Assembly: GCF_958450345.1 (NCBI RefSeq)
Contig: NC_088780.1
Location: 63,449,533 to 63,513,532 of the forward strand
Direction: 5' to 3'
DNA: 64,000 nt
DNA from: Calliphora vicina
Lineage: Eukaryota; Arthropoda; Insecta; Diptera; Calliphoridae
The notes beneath the pieces are model-generated. The model was not told where the DNA came from. It saw nothing but the letters and a program-made list of their open reading frames with translations, and did no database searches. Of the stretch, positions 22,022 through 33,487 are shown one piece after another. How positions within the stretch are numbered: the first letter of the stretch is position 1; the number at the start of each line of letters is the position of its first letter. A program made the translations under genes and the position numbers.

Positions 22022-22369
22022 TAGGGTTCTATAGCTGAAACAAAAAGTCGACTTTTCGATCTTTCGACTTTTTCCGTTTTTTAAAAAGTCGACTTTTCGA
22101 ACATTCGACTTTTTTCGTTTATTAAAAAGTCGAATTTTCGACTTTTTCGTTTTTTAAAAAGTCGACTTTTCGAACTTTTGACTTTTTAGTTAAATCGACT
22201 TTTTTCGACTTTTCGACTTTTTTAGACTATTTTCGACTTTCCGACTTTTTGCCATTTCTTGTTAAAAATATATAGTTTCTACATTTATTGATGCGCCTTT
22301 TGTAATGTTTAGCAATAAAAATGAAATTTATCAAGGCGATAATAGTTAGAAGAATGTTAAAATATATAG

Positions 22370-23328
22370 GAACGGCCCTAGAATACTTCCCTGTGGTACA
22401 CCAGCGTATATTTTTCGACGTGTTGAGATCACATCCTTTGATCTGATTTGGAAAGATCTTTCTTGTAATTTTTAAGCAGTTTATGTACGTTCACAGGTAG
22501 TTATCTAGTAATTTTGTGTATTAGTCCATCGTGCCAGACTTTATCGAATGCTTGAGATATGTCAATAAATAATGCGGAACAATACTGCTTGCTCTCGAAG
22601 GTTTTCCGAATAAGTGTAGTTATCCTATGTACCTGTTCGATAGTACTATGTTTCCTTCTGAAACCAAATTGATGGTCAGGAATAATGCAGTTTTCGTCAA
22701 GGTGCACTATAAGTCTCTCAAGTAACAACTTTTCAAAAAGTTTTGAGAATATTGACAATAGGCTAATGGGACGGTATGATGTCACTTGAGTGACATCTTT
22801 TCCCGGTTTCGGTATCATAACTATATCAGATATTTTCCATGAGGATGGGAAATATCCAATACGTAGTATTGAGTTAAATATGACCAAAATAATTCTCAGT
22901 GCTGAGTTGGGCAGATTACTTATCATCGTGGTAGTAATTTCATCTATACCAGGAGATTTTCCAGCCTTAAGACCTTTGACCGTCGTCCTCACGGCAGAGA
23001 ACCGGAATTTTAGTGGGGCTGGCACCACATTATTTATGATATTATTTTTGATTTTTTCTGAAGTATTTTTTGCCCATTCTCCGTTCTGAAGGCGTATGGG
23101 CGACTCATATACAATAGGGCATTGCATATTTTTCACAGCTTTCCAGAGACTATATTCTGTGTTCTTAGTAGGGTCTAAGTTTCTAAGATAATTTCTCAGG
23201 TTAGATTCTTTATTAATCTTTAAGGCGACGTGAAGTCTTTGGCACTGATTAAGTTTAGCCTTTACATTCGGAGATCGCGATTGTTGCCATTGACGTCTGA
23301 GTGTTCTTTTCTTTGATAAGAGACTCAA
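22370..23328 (-). pseudogene. LINE reverse transcriptase, 3'-truncated
   Basis: Conserved blocks present include GLKAGKSPGIDEI, SSWKISDIVMIPKPGKD, YRPISLLSIFSKLFEKLL, HQFGFRRKHST and IDISQAFDKVWHDG. After a frame break near 22501 the AGVPQGS...GPFLYI block is still legible at about 22370-22420. The Tyr/Phe-Ala-Asp-Asp catalytic block is absent because the element ends there. A frame gap also separates it from the endonuclease (23328-23432). Confidence 0.88.
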
Positions 23329-23431
23329 TGTTTTTAGGACATTTTGAATGTCTGTAATTCCCCAGGGTGACTGGGGGCGTGGACACTTTAACTGCGTTTG
23401 TTAAAATGTCTGTAAATATATCGACAGCGGA

Positions 23432-24217
23432 TTATATCTCATACTCATTTGTCAATGAGATGTTTTGTGGCAAGTGTGAGCTAACATACATTTTATACTT
23501 TAACCAGTTCGTTTTCTTGTTAGGGAAACAAGAGTAAGAGTTTTCCAATTTACTTGGAACTGCTAATAACGTTAAAACTGTAGGCGAGTGGTCTGACGAG
23601 AGGTCCAGTGAAGGGATCACTGAAATAAATTCTCGTTTTATATTCTTGATTACAGCGAAGTCAATTAGATGGGGAATCTTATTGAGGTATATAGGCCAAT
23701 AAGTAGGTTGGCCACAAGATATGGCATCTAGTCTGTTAGACGATATTGCTTCTAACAGTTGCCTCCCTCTAGGAGTAATAAGGCGAGAGCCCCAAAATGT
23801 ATGTTTTGCATTGTAATCACCAGCTGCTATAAATCTTGGACCTAGAGTCCTAAAATATTCGAGAAACTGCTCTCGATTAATATTATACCTAGGAGGACAA
23901 TATATTGAAGATATTGTATCTCTACCATCAGGTATATTTATAGATGTGGCCTGGATGTGATCCGTTTTATATTCTGGCATTGGGAAATGCCTAATATCCT
24001 TTCTCACTAATATAGCTGTTCCACCACAAGCTCTACCACTTGGATGTTTTGTATCATAAGTATAGTATCCGTTAATTCTGAAACAGTTCTTCATGGTAAA
24101 GTGTGTTTCAGAAACGAGTAGTACATCAATTTCCTGAAGGTGGAGAAATTGTTGTACTTCATTCTTATGTTGGCTAAGGCCGTTAGCATTCCAAAAACAA
24201 ATTCTTAGAGAATTCAT
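23432..24217 (-). pseudogene. LINE apurinic-like endonuclease
   Basis: Begins MNSLRICFWNANGLSQHK and has the motif order of the exonuclease-endonuclease-phosphatase fold: WNANGL (Asn), VSETH (Glu), GDYNAKHTFWGS (Asp, Asn) and SSDHSPTVL (Asp, His). All catalytic-type residues are visible. The enzyme nicks target DNA to prime reverse transcription. Its ATG overlaps the end of ORF1 by four bases, as in other jockey elements. Confidence 0.88.
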
Positions 24218-25767
24218 TTTTTATTTAGCAGGATCTGCATGAGCATGCTTTGATTCTGCATCAATTGTTGAAACATATTTTGCATGTTCGTCATGAAACT
24301 GTTCATGGTTTGAATTAGATTCTCAATAGAGCTTTGAGAGTTATTGTCGGGTACTGGTACACCCTCTTTTAATGCATGTGCATATGAAAATAATGGGGCA
24401 TTATTTCCATTGATTCTTTTCATTTGGGTAACTGAACCCTCATTTGTCGTATTGGCATACGATTTGTTTTGATAATTATCATTTATGATGCCTCTATATT
24501 GAGCACTAGTGTTTGTTTTCATTTGGGTAACTGAACCCTCATTTGTCGTATGGGCATACGATTTGTTTTGATTATTGTTTTTTATGATACATCTATATTG
24601 AGCACTAGAAGCATCAGGAAGGCTTGGAAAGTTAGAAGCCGTATATTGAGCATATAAAGGTCTTCTTGCCTTCGTTGACTCCTGTATGCGTAGGAATACT
24701 GGGCATCCACGGTAGTTTGCGGTGTGATTTTGACCACAGTTACTACATTTCCTTATATTATCTGTTTTTGAGTGGGGGCATTCTTGACTTTTATGAATAT
24801 CTCCACATCTTACACATACAGAAGGTAATTTGCAGAATGTTCGGGTGTGACCGAACTCTTGGCAATTAAGGCACTGGGGTGGACCTTTGCGCTTAATTGA
24901 TTCTTCTACAATTATTTTACGATTAAGAAGATATCTTAAACCGTATATTGGATGAGTGTCACCCTTTTTCTTTAATTGAGAAGAGTTGAAAGTGATTTCA
25001 ACTCTAAGAATTGGTTGAGGAATTTTATTCTTATTTATTATGTTGTGAATGGACTTCACTTCAAAGCCTTCAGACTCTAACGCCTTTTTTATATCATCAG
25101 TAGGCACAGAACCAAGGTCTATTAATAAGGTCTGTGCAACTCTACAACAATTTGTTCACCAAAACATTTGTAGTAGGTTCGCGCAAATATAGGGGAGGTG
25201 GCTTATAGTCTTTTACAGGCTTTGCGGGGTTTTCTTTACTTTCTTGATTGTCAAGAATTGCAAAACGATTTTGACTTACCGGATTTTTCTTCGCCTGTTT
25301 TGGATTTGGTTCCAATTTTGATGTCCTAGGACTGGACTTGCGTTTAGTTATAGTGGTGTAACGGTCCATTCCTGTTAGGATTTTTCCCGTATTTTTCACT
25401 ATACTTTTAATGTAAAACTCGATTGATTTTGCTTATCATCACCGGTTTTTATAGAGTTAATATTTTCATTACTACTATTTGTGACATTGATCACAGTAGC
25501 ATTACTATTTTCAGCAACCATTTGAGTTGTTGTTTGTTTTTCTATAATTTCTTTTATGTTGTCTTCTACACAATTGTTTTGTTTTGGCGCACTAGAGAGT
25601 GGAGATCTCTCGTTTGTTGTTGTTCTTACACTTAAATAATTTTTGTGATCTTTTGGATCATATGTATTATTATTGTTGTATGGAGAGCTCACAACAATGT
25701 ATGCATTATTTCCATTGCTGCTGAGCCTCCTTTCACTTGTTGGAGAGTAAGATAAACTCATACACAA
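24214..25767 (-). pseudogene. LINE ORF1, gag-like nucleic-acid-binding protein, broken
   Basis: Three frame pieces (25399-25767, 25142-25399, 24214-25107) make up one ORF1. The last carries three cysteine knuckles in a row (CLNCQEFGHTRTFC, CVRCGDIHKSQEC, CSNCGQNHTANYRGC), typical of jockey-group ORF1. A 46-codon tandem duplication follows, seen as two copies of AQYRGI/CI..N.NQNKSYA.TTNEG. The tail is Gln/Met-rich. Two frame breaks separate the pieces. Confidence 0.85.
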
Positions 25768-26062
25768 ACACTACACTCTTTATTTACGGTTTTATTTATG
25801 TTGTTGTTTTTTTTTTATTACTTTTGCTTTGTTTTTTTTTCTGATTGTTAATATTTGCATTAACAAACAGTTTTTTTTTATTTTTTTTGGCTGTTTAAAT
25901 CAATATTTAAATATATTTATAAGTATTTAATAAGCGTCCATTCGCTGTTACTTATCTTTGTATATATTTTTTTTTTGTATTTATCTTCACAATTATTTTA
26001 TTTATTTATTTGTAAGAGCGATGTAAAACACGTCTATCCACTGTAAACGGCAGATTGAAAAT
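25768..26062 (-). other. LINE 5' leader
   Basis: AT-rich, no reading frame. It separates ORF1 from the hAT sequence that resumes near 26063. Confidence 0.5.
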
Positions 26063-26308
26063 AATGTTGCAATTAAATTTTTTTTTTAACAATCTAAAAA
26101 GTCGACTATTTTCGACTTTTATCGACTATTCGAATTTTTCGACTTTTATCGACTATTTTCGACTTTTATCGACTATTCGACTTTTGAGATAACATAATTG
26201 ATTGTTCGACCTTTTTCCGACCAAAAAGTCGATTTCGACTTTTCGACTTTTTTCAGCAAAAAGTCGATTGTTCGAACAATCGACTTATAGAACCCTATTT
26301 GTGCCTTA

Positions 26309-26770
26309 GAGCCAGTTTTTGACTTCGTATTTAAATATGAATTATATTTAAGTTCTATTTATATACGAAAATGAGTTTCTCAGTGCTTTTTTAAATGATA
26401 CTTAAATGGCCAACGTTGGCCATTTAAATTCTATTTAAGTTTCATAAACTACCATATGTTTTTGACAGCTGACTTTTGTTGTTTGGTTTTTTTTCACTCT
26501 ATTGTAGTAAAAAAAAACAAACAACAGCGTCTTGCTAAAAAAAGCGTCTTGCAAAAACTACAATTCCGATGCGGGGCAATTGGAGCTTCTTTTGTGCATT
26601 TTCCTACCAATAATTTTATTGTTTAATAAACTTTTATTTCTTATTGGGCAAAATGTATCAATTTTTGTTTTGGTTGAACAGCTGTTTTAAGCAAAACTAT
26701 CGATAAATTTTTGATATTTAGTAGTGCTACCATACTTTTATCTTATTTAAATAAGACAAATTAATTAACA
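26309..26770 (+). mobile_element. GAGCCAGTTTTTGAC MITE, copy 1, right end missing
   Basis: Near-identical to 28621-29080. It begins directly at the TTA (26306-26308) that also ends the MITE started at 21840. The right terminus is absent after about 26762. Confidence 0.88.
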
Positions 26771-26844
26771 TAATTAAAAAGGGATTTTTGTTTAAGAAAG
26801 AAGAAGATGAAATAACCAATAACAAAGTATCTATAGAAAAAATA

Positions 26845-28156
26845 TTATGTAGGCAAATGAAATTGCTGAACAATTTGTTGAAGCTGTGAAGCCATATTGG
26901 TAACCGAGGTTTCTCGGTACCAAGAAAAGAAAATGTCGCTCCTTTTTGATTTTTGCTCCAAATAGAGAAGAAGGTGGAGTCTGTGGCCTGAAAAACTAAA
27001 TTTTTGATTTTTTTTGTAACAAATTAAATAAATTTTATTAAAAAAAAAAAGAAATTTAAACTTAAAGCTAAACTTAAAACTAAATATAAAAATATAAAAA
27101 AGAAAATAAAACCAATCAAACAAACCTGCAAAGCTACTGCAACACGACTCCATCCAACGAGGGAGAAGCTGCTTTCCAGCACCACCACGCCTGGGGTGCT
27201 CTGGTATCAGATTTTTGGTTTTCCGACCTTTTATAAGTTTTTGCACCCGGAAGACAAGACGAACCGGACGAGTGTTCTTTTTAAATAATTTCCTATAAAA
27301 AAAAGAAGAAAGGTTAAAATAAATAGATATATATACGTATTACTAGGCTTACCTATCGTTCATCGAATAGATTTCAGTCCGTTTGTGGGGTTTTTTTTTC
27401 CAAACGTGCGCGAACAGGGTTGAGCTCAGGCCTCAGATAAAGTAACGCGTGATTTTAAGATTTTAGGTGGCCTTCGGCATATATATTTATAAAAAAAAGA
27501 AAGAAAAACCTGTAAAAACAAACAAAAATTATTTAAAAGGTGTATTAATTTACAATATTTTGCATTACTTACCTGGTTCACCCGAACGGACCCTAATACG
27601 GACGGACAGGAAAGCCTTATCCGCCAAAAGAAATCTTCCAGCTTTAGAATTGCCTCCCGTAAACCAGTTAGTTGCCACAAAAAAAGGAATTGATAGATCC
27701 CGTTCATCCTCAAGCGAAACAGAAAATTGTTAAACTATTAATTTTTCAAACATAAACTCAAATCCGTAAATCTAAAACTAAAAATTAAATATAAAGCTGA
27801 AAGTTGTTTATAAAAATTTTATTAAAACAAAAGTTAATGTTTAAAACTAAAACCAAAAACTGAAATTCTAATTAAATTAAAATTTTGTAAAATTAAATTA
27901 AACTCTAAATTAATTTTATTAAAACTTCATTTGATTTATATAGCTTCATTTCTTTTTATTAATAAACTGAAATTTTATAATGTTTAATTGAAATTTTTAA
28001 GAATCTTCTCATTTAAAATGATCGGCTAAACGAAATAAGCGGCGGTAAGTAAGGAAAGGAAAAGTTTGCAGGGTAAATTTTGGGACATCCCTAGTATTAG
28101 GATATCATGGCGGGATTATCCAATCCCGAGTGGGAGGGTTTTACCTGGCACAACAT
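26845..28156 (-). CDS. Candidate five-exon small gene, product unknown
   Basis: GC-rich islands are separated by AT-rich gaps with good splice sites on the minus strand. Proposed exons: 28145-28156 (ATG TTG TGC CAG|GTAAAA), 27573-27708 (ends CAG|GTAAGT), 27353-27431 (ends ATAG|GTAAGC), 27126-27292 (ends CAG|GTTTGT) and 26845-26987, ending at TAA. Phases 0, 1, 2 and 1 agree across all four junctions, giving about 178 residues, basic in the middle (LIKGRKTKNLIPEHPRRGG). The first exon and the acceptor before 27708 (CTTGAG) are the weakest parts. No family is recognised. It lies between two transposons and could be a captured fragment of a host gene. Confidence 0.3.
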
Positions 28157-28363
28157 CTCCAGCCATTATAGGTCGTAGGTATGTTTCAGCAGGGAGACAG
28201 ACAAAAACCTACTCGGTGCCCCTTCATCTTTATCATTTTATTTTGTTAAGCTGGTATGAATTTTTTTTTATGTGTGTGTGTAGATGCCTAGTGTGGCAGC
28301 AAGAACCACCCCCATCCGGCGAGCTCCAAGCCTGGCAAACGCGAGCATACCAGCGCCGCTTTC
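28072..28363 (+). other. GC-rich plus-strand islands with splice-like borders
   Basis: TTTGCAG precedes 28072, TCGTAG|GTATGT marks a possible donor at about 28177, and a pyrimidine/TG-rich run ending TGTAG precedes 28284, where ATGCCTAGTGTGGCAGC begins. Both pieces are open on the plus strand. The second is cut by the hAT copy at about 28363. This could be an exon pair of a disrupted gene, on the opposite strand to the candidate above. Confidence 0.3.
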
Positions 28364-28515
28364 GAACATTCGACTTGTGGTAGTTTATGAAAAGTCGACT
28401 TTTCGAATTTTCGACTTTTTAGTTATTGACTTTTCGACTTTTTTCTACTATTTTCGACTTTCCGACTATTTTCGACTTTTTTCAACTTTTTACCATTGCT
28501 TGTAAAAAATACATG

Positions 28516-29599
28516 GGCGCATATTCATAAATCATAACTAAAGTCGGAACTAGTAAAACAGAAACTAAAAAATAGTTCATAGATAGTTGTAGATCTTATT
28601 CACAATTCATAACTAGCTTAGAGCCAGTTTTTGACTTCGTATTTAAATATGAATTATATTTAAGTTCTATTTAAATGCGAAAATGAGTTTCTCAGTGCTT
28701 TTTTAAATGATACTTAAATGGCCGACGTTGGTCATTTAAATTCTATTTAAGTTTCATAAACTACCATATGTTTTTGACAGCTGACTTTTGTTGTTTGGTT
28801 TTTTTTCACTCTATTGTAGTAAAAAAAAAAACAAACAACAGCGTCTTGCTAAAAAAAGCGTCTTGCAAAAACTACAATTCCGATGCGGGGCAATTGGAGC
28901 TTCTTTTGTGCATTTTCCTACCAATAATTTTATTGTTTAATAAACTTTTATTTCTTATTGGGCAAAATGTATCAATTTTTGTTTTGGTTGAACAGCTGTT
29001 TTAAGCAAAACTATAGATAAATTTTTGATATTTAGTAGTGCTACCATACTTTTATCTTATTTAAATAAGACAAATTATGTAGCACTGAAAAACTCAAACT
29101 GTATTTAAATACAACTTAATTTTAAGTTAAAATTAACTAAATACGTATTTAAATAACAAGTCAAAAACTGGGCATTAGTTACTGCTTTGACATATAGAGA
29201 AAACAAAATATCGATAATATTTTGATCGATATATACTGTAATTAATTAAAAGGCTTATAAAGCTATTAAGAGACTATTTTTGTTCTCTAAAAGTACATAA
29301 AAAATTTATAGTTATAGTTTGTATGTAAATCAATTAAAATAAGGGTATGTAGAATGAAATTTTTCAATAGAATGTTGTTGACAAAAAAAAAACACATCTC
29401 TAGATTATTTTCTTTTTGTATACATGTATTAAAATGAAATCAATCAGCTGTTTTTTTGAATGTATTAGTAGTTGGCATATAGTTACAACTTTACCCATGA
29501 TTAAGTGCTAACTAATTGTGCTGAAAGTAACCAATTGTGAATAACTTAAATAGCTACTTAAAAAAGTTAACACTTGGTGATCGTTTATGAATATGCGCC
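28516..29599. mobile_element. GGCGCATATTCATAAA element, 1084 bp
   Basis: Perfect 16-bp inverted ends, with ATG on both sides (28513-28515, 29600-29602). The other hAT copy at about 22275 lacks it, which confirms insertion. It contains the MITE at 28621-29174. Confidence 0.9.
28621..29174 (+). mobile_element. GAGCCAGTTTTTGAC MITE, copy 2, complete
   Basis: Ends GAGCCAGTTTTTGACTT and AAGTCAAAAACTGGGCA are inverted and flanked by TTA (28618-28620, 29175-29177). It is the third nesting level here: hAT, then the GGCGCATATTC element, then this MITE. Confidence 0.9.
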
Positions 29600-30233
29600 A
29601 TGGTTTCTACATTTATTGATGCGCCTTTTGTAATGTTTAGCAATAAAAATGAAATTTATCAATGCGATAAAAGTTAGAATAATGTTGTAAGAATTTTGTG
29701 TAGAAAAAAGCTTTATTTTATAAACATTTATTTATTTATTATTTACATACATATATTAGCATATACACTACAAAAAATGCAAGTGCAATATTTTTTTAAC
29801 AATCTAAAAAGTCGACTTTTATCGACTATTTTCCACTTTTATCGACTATTTTCGACTTTTGAGATAACATAATCGATTGTTCGACTTTTTTCCGACCAAA
29901 AAGTCCATTTCGACTTTTTTCAGGAAATAGACTTATAGAACCCTAATTCCTAGTTGTCTCGTTGAGTGGACAACGACCAGGGCTGTCAGATGTGGCGATT
30001 TCTCGCCAAACGTGGAGATTTTTTTGGCGATTTACAGACTAGTTGGAGATTTATTTGGCGATTTTTTACAAATTATGTATTGTTTTTCTTGAAATATTTT
30101 TTTTTTGATATTTATTAACCCAATAGTTAATAAAATTAATCATTTATAATCTGATCACATGGCAAAGAATAACAAGAAGGGAAGGCTCTCTCTTTTTCTA
30201 CAACAACAACCTCTCTCTCTTCTCACATACAAG

Positions 30234-30998
30234 CATAGCTGCCAGATTTGACGATTTATCGTCATTTTGACGATTTTTGGTTTCAAAAATAGCAATTTGA
30301 CGATTTCTTTCTCGAAAATGACGATTTTCTGCATTATGAAAATATGGTACTATTTTATGAAATAGGTAAAGAATTTTCTCATTTTGTTGGTGGATATTTA
30401 GATTTTGAATTTTGTCAATTAAATTTTTAGATTTTAAACCAATAAATTAAATTAATTACTGAAATAAAACGCAAAAATTCTAATGCAACTTTTTCTATTT
30501 TGACAAAATTTATTCAGAATATAATGATATTACCCCATTCAATTGAAGCCGCCAAGCTCGAATTTATGCTTTAATCTCAGGCATTATTACCTTCCGAATT
30601 GACCACCTACAGCGTGGTGCTATATTTTAATGAAATTATCTTTAAAAAGTAATGTCAGAGATTGTTCTTTCGGGTCATAATAAAGATTTAGACATTAAAT
30701 TCTATTTTATGTTTTATTTAAAAAAACTTCTGAATGAAATCTTATATTATAATTAAATTGAGCTTTACTTTTTTATTTTAGTTATCCCTTATTTATGAAC
30801 TTCAATTTTAAGAAATTTTTTTGGATAAATGTGATGTTTTTGTTCACTTTTTAAATAGAAATTTAAAATCCCTGTTAGAAATCTTGACCTTTTTAATTTT
30901 CCGATTTTTTTTGACGATTTTTAAAATTGAAAATTACGATTTTTTTCTTTTTTATCGGGATATTGACGATTTTTTCCCAAATTCATCTGGCAGCCCTG
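30234..30998. mobile_element. hAT-like element with TGACGATTT arrays
   Basis: Ends CATAGCTGCCAGATTTGACG and ...CATCTGGCAGCCCTG are inverted, with an exact 8-bp duplication CATACAAG (30226-30233, 30999-31006). TGACGATTTT recurs near both ends. No gene. Confidence 0.92.
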
Positions 30999-31844
30999 CA
31001 TACAAGAAGAATGTGAATTCAACACACTGAGAGAGAGATTTATTTTCAAAACTTTTTATTGAAAATTGCAATAAAATTGCAATAACTCACACTTTCACAA
31101 ACACATAACATTTTTTAATTTTTATACACACATTTAAACTATTAAATTAACGAAACATGTATATTTTGCACAAACGAAAAATATATTTTTCAATTTTTTT
31201 GACATTCAATTTTTGGGTGTTAAAACCATAGAATAATATATCCATAGAAGCGTTACTGAGAGGGAAAAAACCTAAGTCTGTTGTCAAAAACCTAAGTCGT
31301 GAGAATGTATTAGTACAAAGTTTTGAGATTGTGTTGGTGCCTTTTTAATTTTCACCAGACACACTGAGTTGTATAAAAATGTTAAAATTTAAATTTGCTT
31401 CTATTTTCAATACCAAAAATTGAAGCTCTGTTCAATAAATTAAATTCCACCACAAATAAAATTAAGTGTCAAAAATTAATAAAAAAAATATTTTTTTTCG
31501 TTTAAGCAAAATTAACGTGTTTCGGAAATAAAATGTGCTGTAAATTGTTAAAAAAAATCATAAAATAGTGTATAGAAGTGTAATAAAGTGGTTCGGTCTG
31601 TATTTAGTCGGAAAATCAAAGGTAAAATTTCAAGTATTTTAATGTGTTAATTTCTCTCACAAGTATGTAGAATTCACATATCACAAGTACGTGTGAAGAG
31701 AGGAATTATTGTTACTCTCAGTTGCGCCTCTAGTAACTAGAGTCTAGACTCTAGTTGTACCCTATGGTTGAAACCATAGTAGAAAAATAGAAGGTAGTTT
31801 CATTCTCTCTTTATTTTTTAAAATTCTACGTCTGACATGCTTAA

Positions 31845-32284
31845 AGGCCCAACTATAATATGCATAAACTAGCTTAAGTCAGCTTAAGCAATTGTGCGAA
31901 TACATATAAAATGTATGTGACAAACTATAAAGTACTTAAGAGAGTTTCGTCAAGTTTCGTCAAATTTTATTTGCTTAAGCAAAGTGCGAAGCTGGTCGCA
32001 CATTCCGTATGGAATCAGCTGTTTGTTTATTTTATACAAAGAAAATAGAGAAATAAATGAAAAGGATGAAGAAAATTAATTTATTTTGATAAAATAATAA
32101 GAAATACGTATTTTTTTAATTGCATGTTGCACATAAATGTGCAAATGGAGCTAAATTGTTTTGAGTACATTAAGTACATTATGGTCATCTAAAAGTTTCT
32201 TCGGATTTCCTTAAGCATTTGACAGACTTTTCGTTCGGTTATGACATTACCTTAAGCTGGCTTATGCATATTATAGTTCGGCCT
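31845..32284. mobile_element. AGGCCCAACTATAATATGC MITE, 440 bp
   Basis: The ends are inverted with one mismatch and flanked by TAA (31842-31844, 32285-32287). PIF/Harbinger-like by duplication length. Confidence 0.88.
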
Positions 32285-32510
32285 TAAGGATTTTGACGTT
32301 TTCGTTAAAATAGTAATACCATATTAATTAAAAATGTTCCCATATATTCTTTAAAGTTTGTGAAAAAATTAATACATAATTTTCATTAATTTGAAAAATA
32401 TTAAAAAAAATATAAAAAATATTTACTATCAAATTGGGATCAAAGGTAAGATTTTCATTTTCAAATATTTCAAAGCTAATTTGTGAACATTATTTTAATA
32501 TTTAATAAAC

Positions 32511-32762
32511 ATGAGTTGCATTTTCCCCAACTGCGAAAATACCAAATATTTTTGCAAAAATTCAAATGTAAATTTTTTTAAAGTCCCTACATTACCTAAC
32601 AAACGACAACAGTGGCTGGATGTATGTAAAACTTGCGAAGAAGATTTGACGATAGAGCCAATGGTGTGCTCCGACCATTTCCTTAAAAGCAATATTTCAG
32701 TTAATACATTAACATACAACACAACATACTTAATACATTTTTATTTAAATACTAAATTATAA
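32511..32762 (+). pseudogene. THAP zinc-finger exon, truncated
   Basis: The ATG at 32511 opens a frame of 83 residues. The first 62 follow the THAP pattern: C-X4-C at the start (CIFPNC), a mid-chain Pro (KVPTLP), W (QQWLDVC) and the closing CSDHF. THAP fingers bind DNA in the nucleus and occur in host proteins and at the N-terminus of P-element transposases. After CSDHF the frame turns into low-complexity sequence and stops. GATCAAAG|GTAAGA upstream (about 32450) and an extended AT-rich region downstream suggest it once had other exons. Confidence 0.65.
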
Positions 32763-33142
32763 ATTACACATTTTTTGTAAAAAATTTCTCTAAAATAAAA
32801 ATCATTTTTAGGATTGTGGCAACGCTTTTTATAATGCTCACAAAATAAGGAAACTTCAAAAAACCTTATTTGAAAAAAAAAAATTTGATTGAAACTACCT
32901 TCTATATTTTTATCATGGTTGAAACTATAACTGAAAAAACACATTTGTAAAATTTCGTATTGAAAATTAATACAAAATTCAAATAAGTTCAATTTTTGCA
33001 GAAATTATTGAATAAAAAGATGAAAAATCTATTTATAAAACCTTTCCAGATTAAATATAAAATAAATGATTTGAGAATTGTCCGAATTTTTAAATTTAAT
33101 TGTATTTTGTTATAATTTTTAAGGTCGCTTTTATACAACTAT

Positions 33143-33249
33143 GGGCCATTATTACAACTTGCCTTTATGGTTAAAGTTAACTTTAAGTGTACCTTTATCT
33201 ATTGCTTAAAGTTACCTTTAAATATAAAGGTAAGTTGTAATAATGGCCC
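33143..33249. mobile_element. GGGCCATTATTACAACTT MITE, 107 bp
   Basis: Near-perfect inverted ends (GGGCCATTATTACAACTTGC), flanked by TAT or TATG on both sides. The whole sequence can fold into a hairpin. Confidence 0.88.
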
Positions 33250-33487
33250 TATGTGTGTTTGAGGATTGTGGTGAAAGTGGTTTTTTCACCAATACATATA
33301 AACAACATGTTACCAATACATTCATATTGGTATATGGTATATACAGGTTTTTTTTTGCCAACCGACTTAGGTTATTATTCTTTGTCATATGGATTCAGGT
33401 AGCATACATGATCAAATAGTTTCAACTATATTAATTTGTTCTTCTAAAATGTTTAAGCTGTCATTTTTAAATAATAATGGAAATATT

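Larger units (their letters stand above)
22359..26062 (-). mobile_element. Jockey-like LINE, truncated at its 3' end
   Basis: Minus-strand order: 5' region (25770-26062), gag-like ORF1 (24214-25767), endonuclease (23432-24217) and reverse transcriptase (22380-23328). AATGTT flanks both sides (22353-22358, 26063-26068). The reverse transcriptase stops shortly after the AGVPQGS block, before the catalytic Asp pair. There is no 3' UTR or poly(A). Confidence 0.8.
22022..26297. mobile_element. hAT-like element with TCGACTTTTCG arrays, carrying a LINE
   Basis: Ends TAGGGTTCTATAG and CTTATAGAACCCTA are inverted and flanked by the 8-bp duplication TTTGTGCC (22014-22021, 26298-26305). About 240 bases inside each end are packed with AAAGTCGACTTTTCGA-type motifs. 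The only gene-bearing content is a minus-strand LINE (22359-26062). A second copy is at 28363-29943. Confidence 0.92.
28363..29943. mobile_element. TCGACTTTTCG hAT-like element, copy 2, left end lost
   Basis: Matches the outer parts of 22022-26297. The right end is CTTATAGAACCCTA at 29930-29943. The left TAGGGTTCTATA end is missing. Inside lies a different insertion (28516-29599) rather than the LINE. Confidence 0.85.
31241..33391. mobile_element. Degenerate element around a THAP-finger exon
   Basis: AACCTAAGTC with neighbouring CAAAAACCT near 31265-31305 is inverted relative to GACTTAGGTT at about 33370, and GAAGGTAGTTTCA at about 31785 to TGAAACTACCTTC at about 32890. Between lie the THAP-like exon and two MITEs. 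P elements carry a THAP finger at the N-terminus, so a decayed P-like element is plausible, but no clear duplication or transposase core is seen. Confidence 0.4.

Noticed and set aside
27467..27733. Plus-strand frame (88 codons) as a gene
   Set aside because: It overlaps the minus-strand exon with a perfect splice donor; the first half is AT-rich filler. It is kept only as an alternative.
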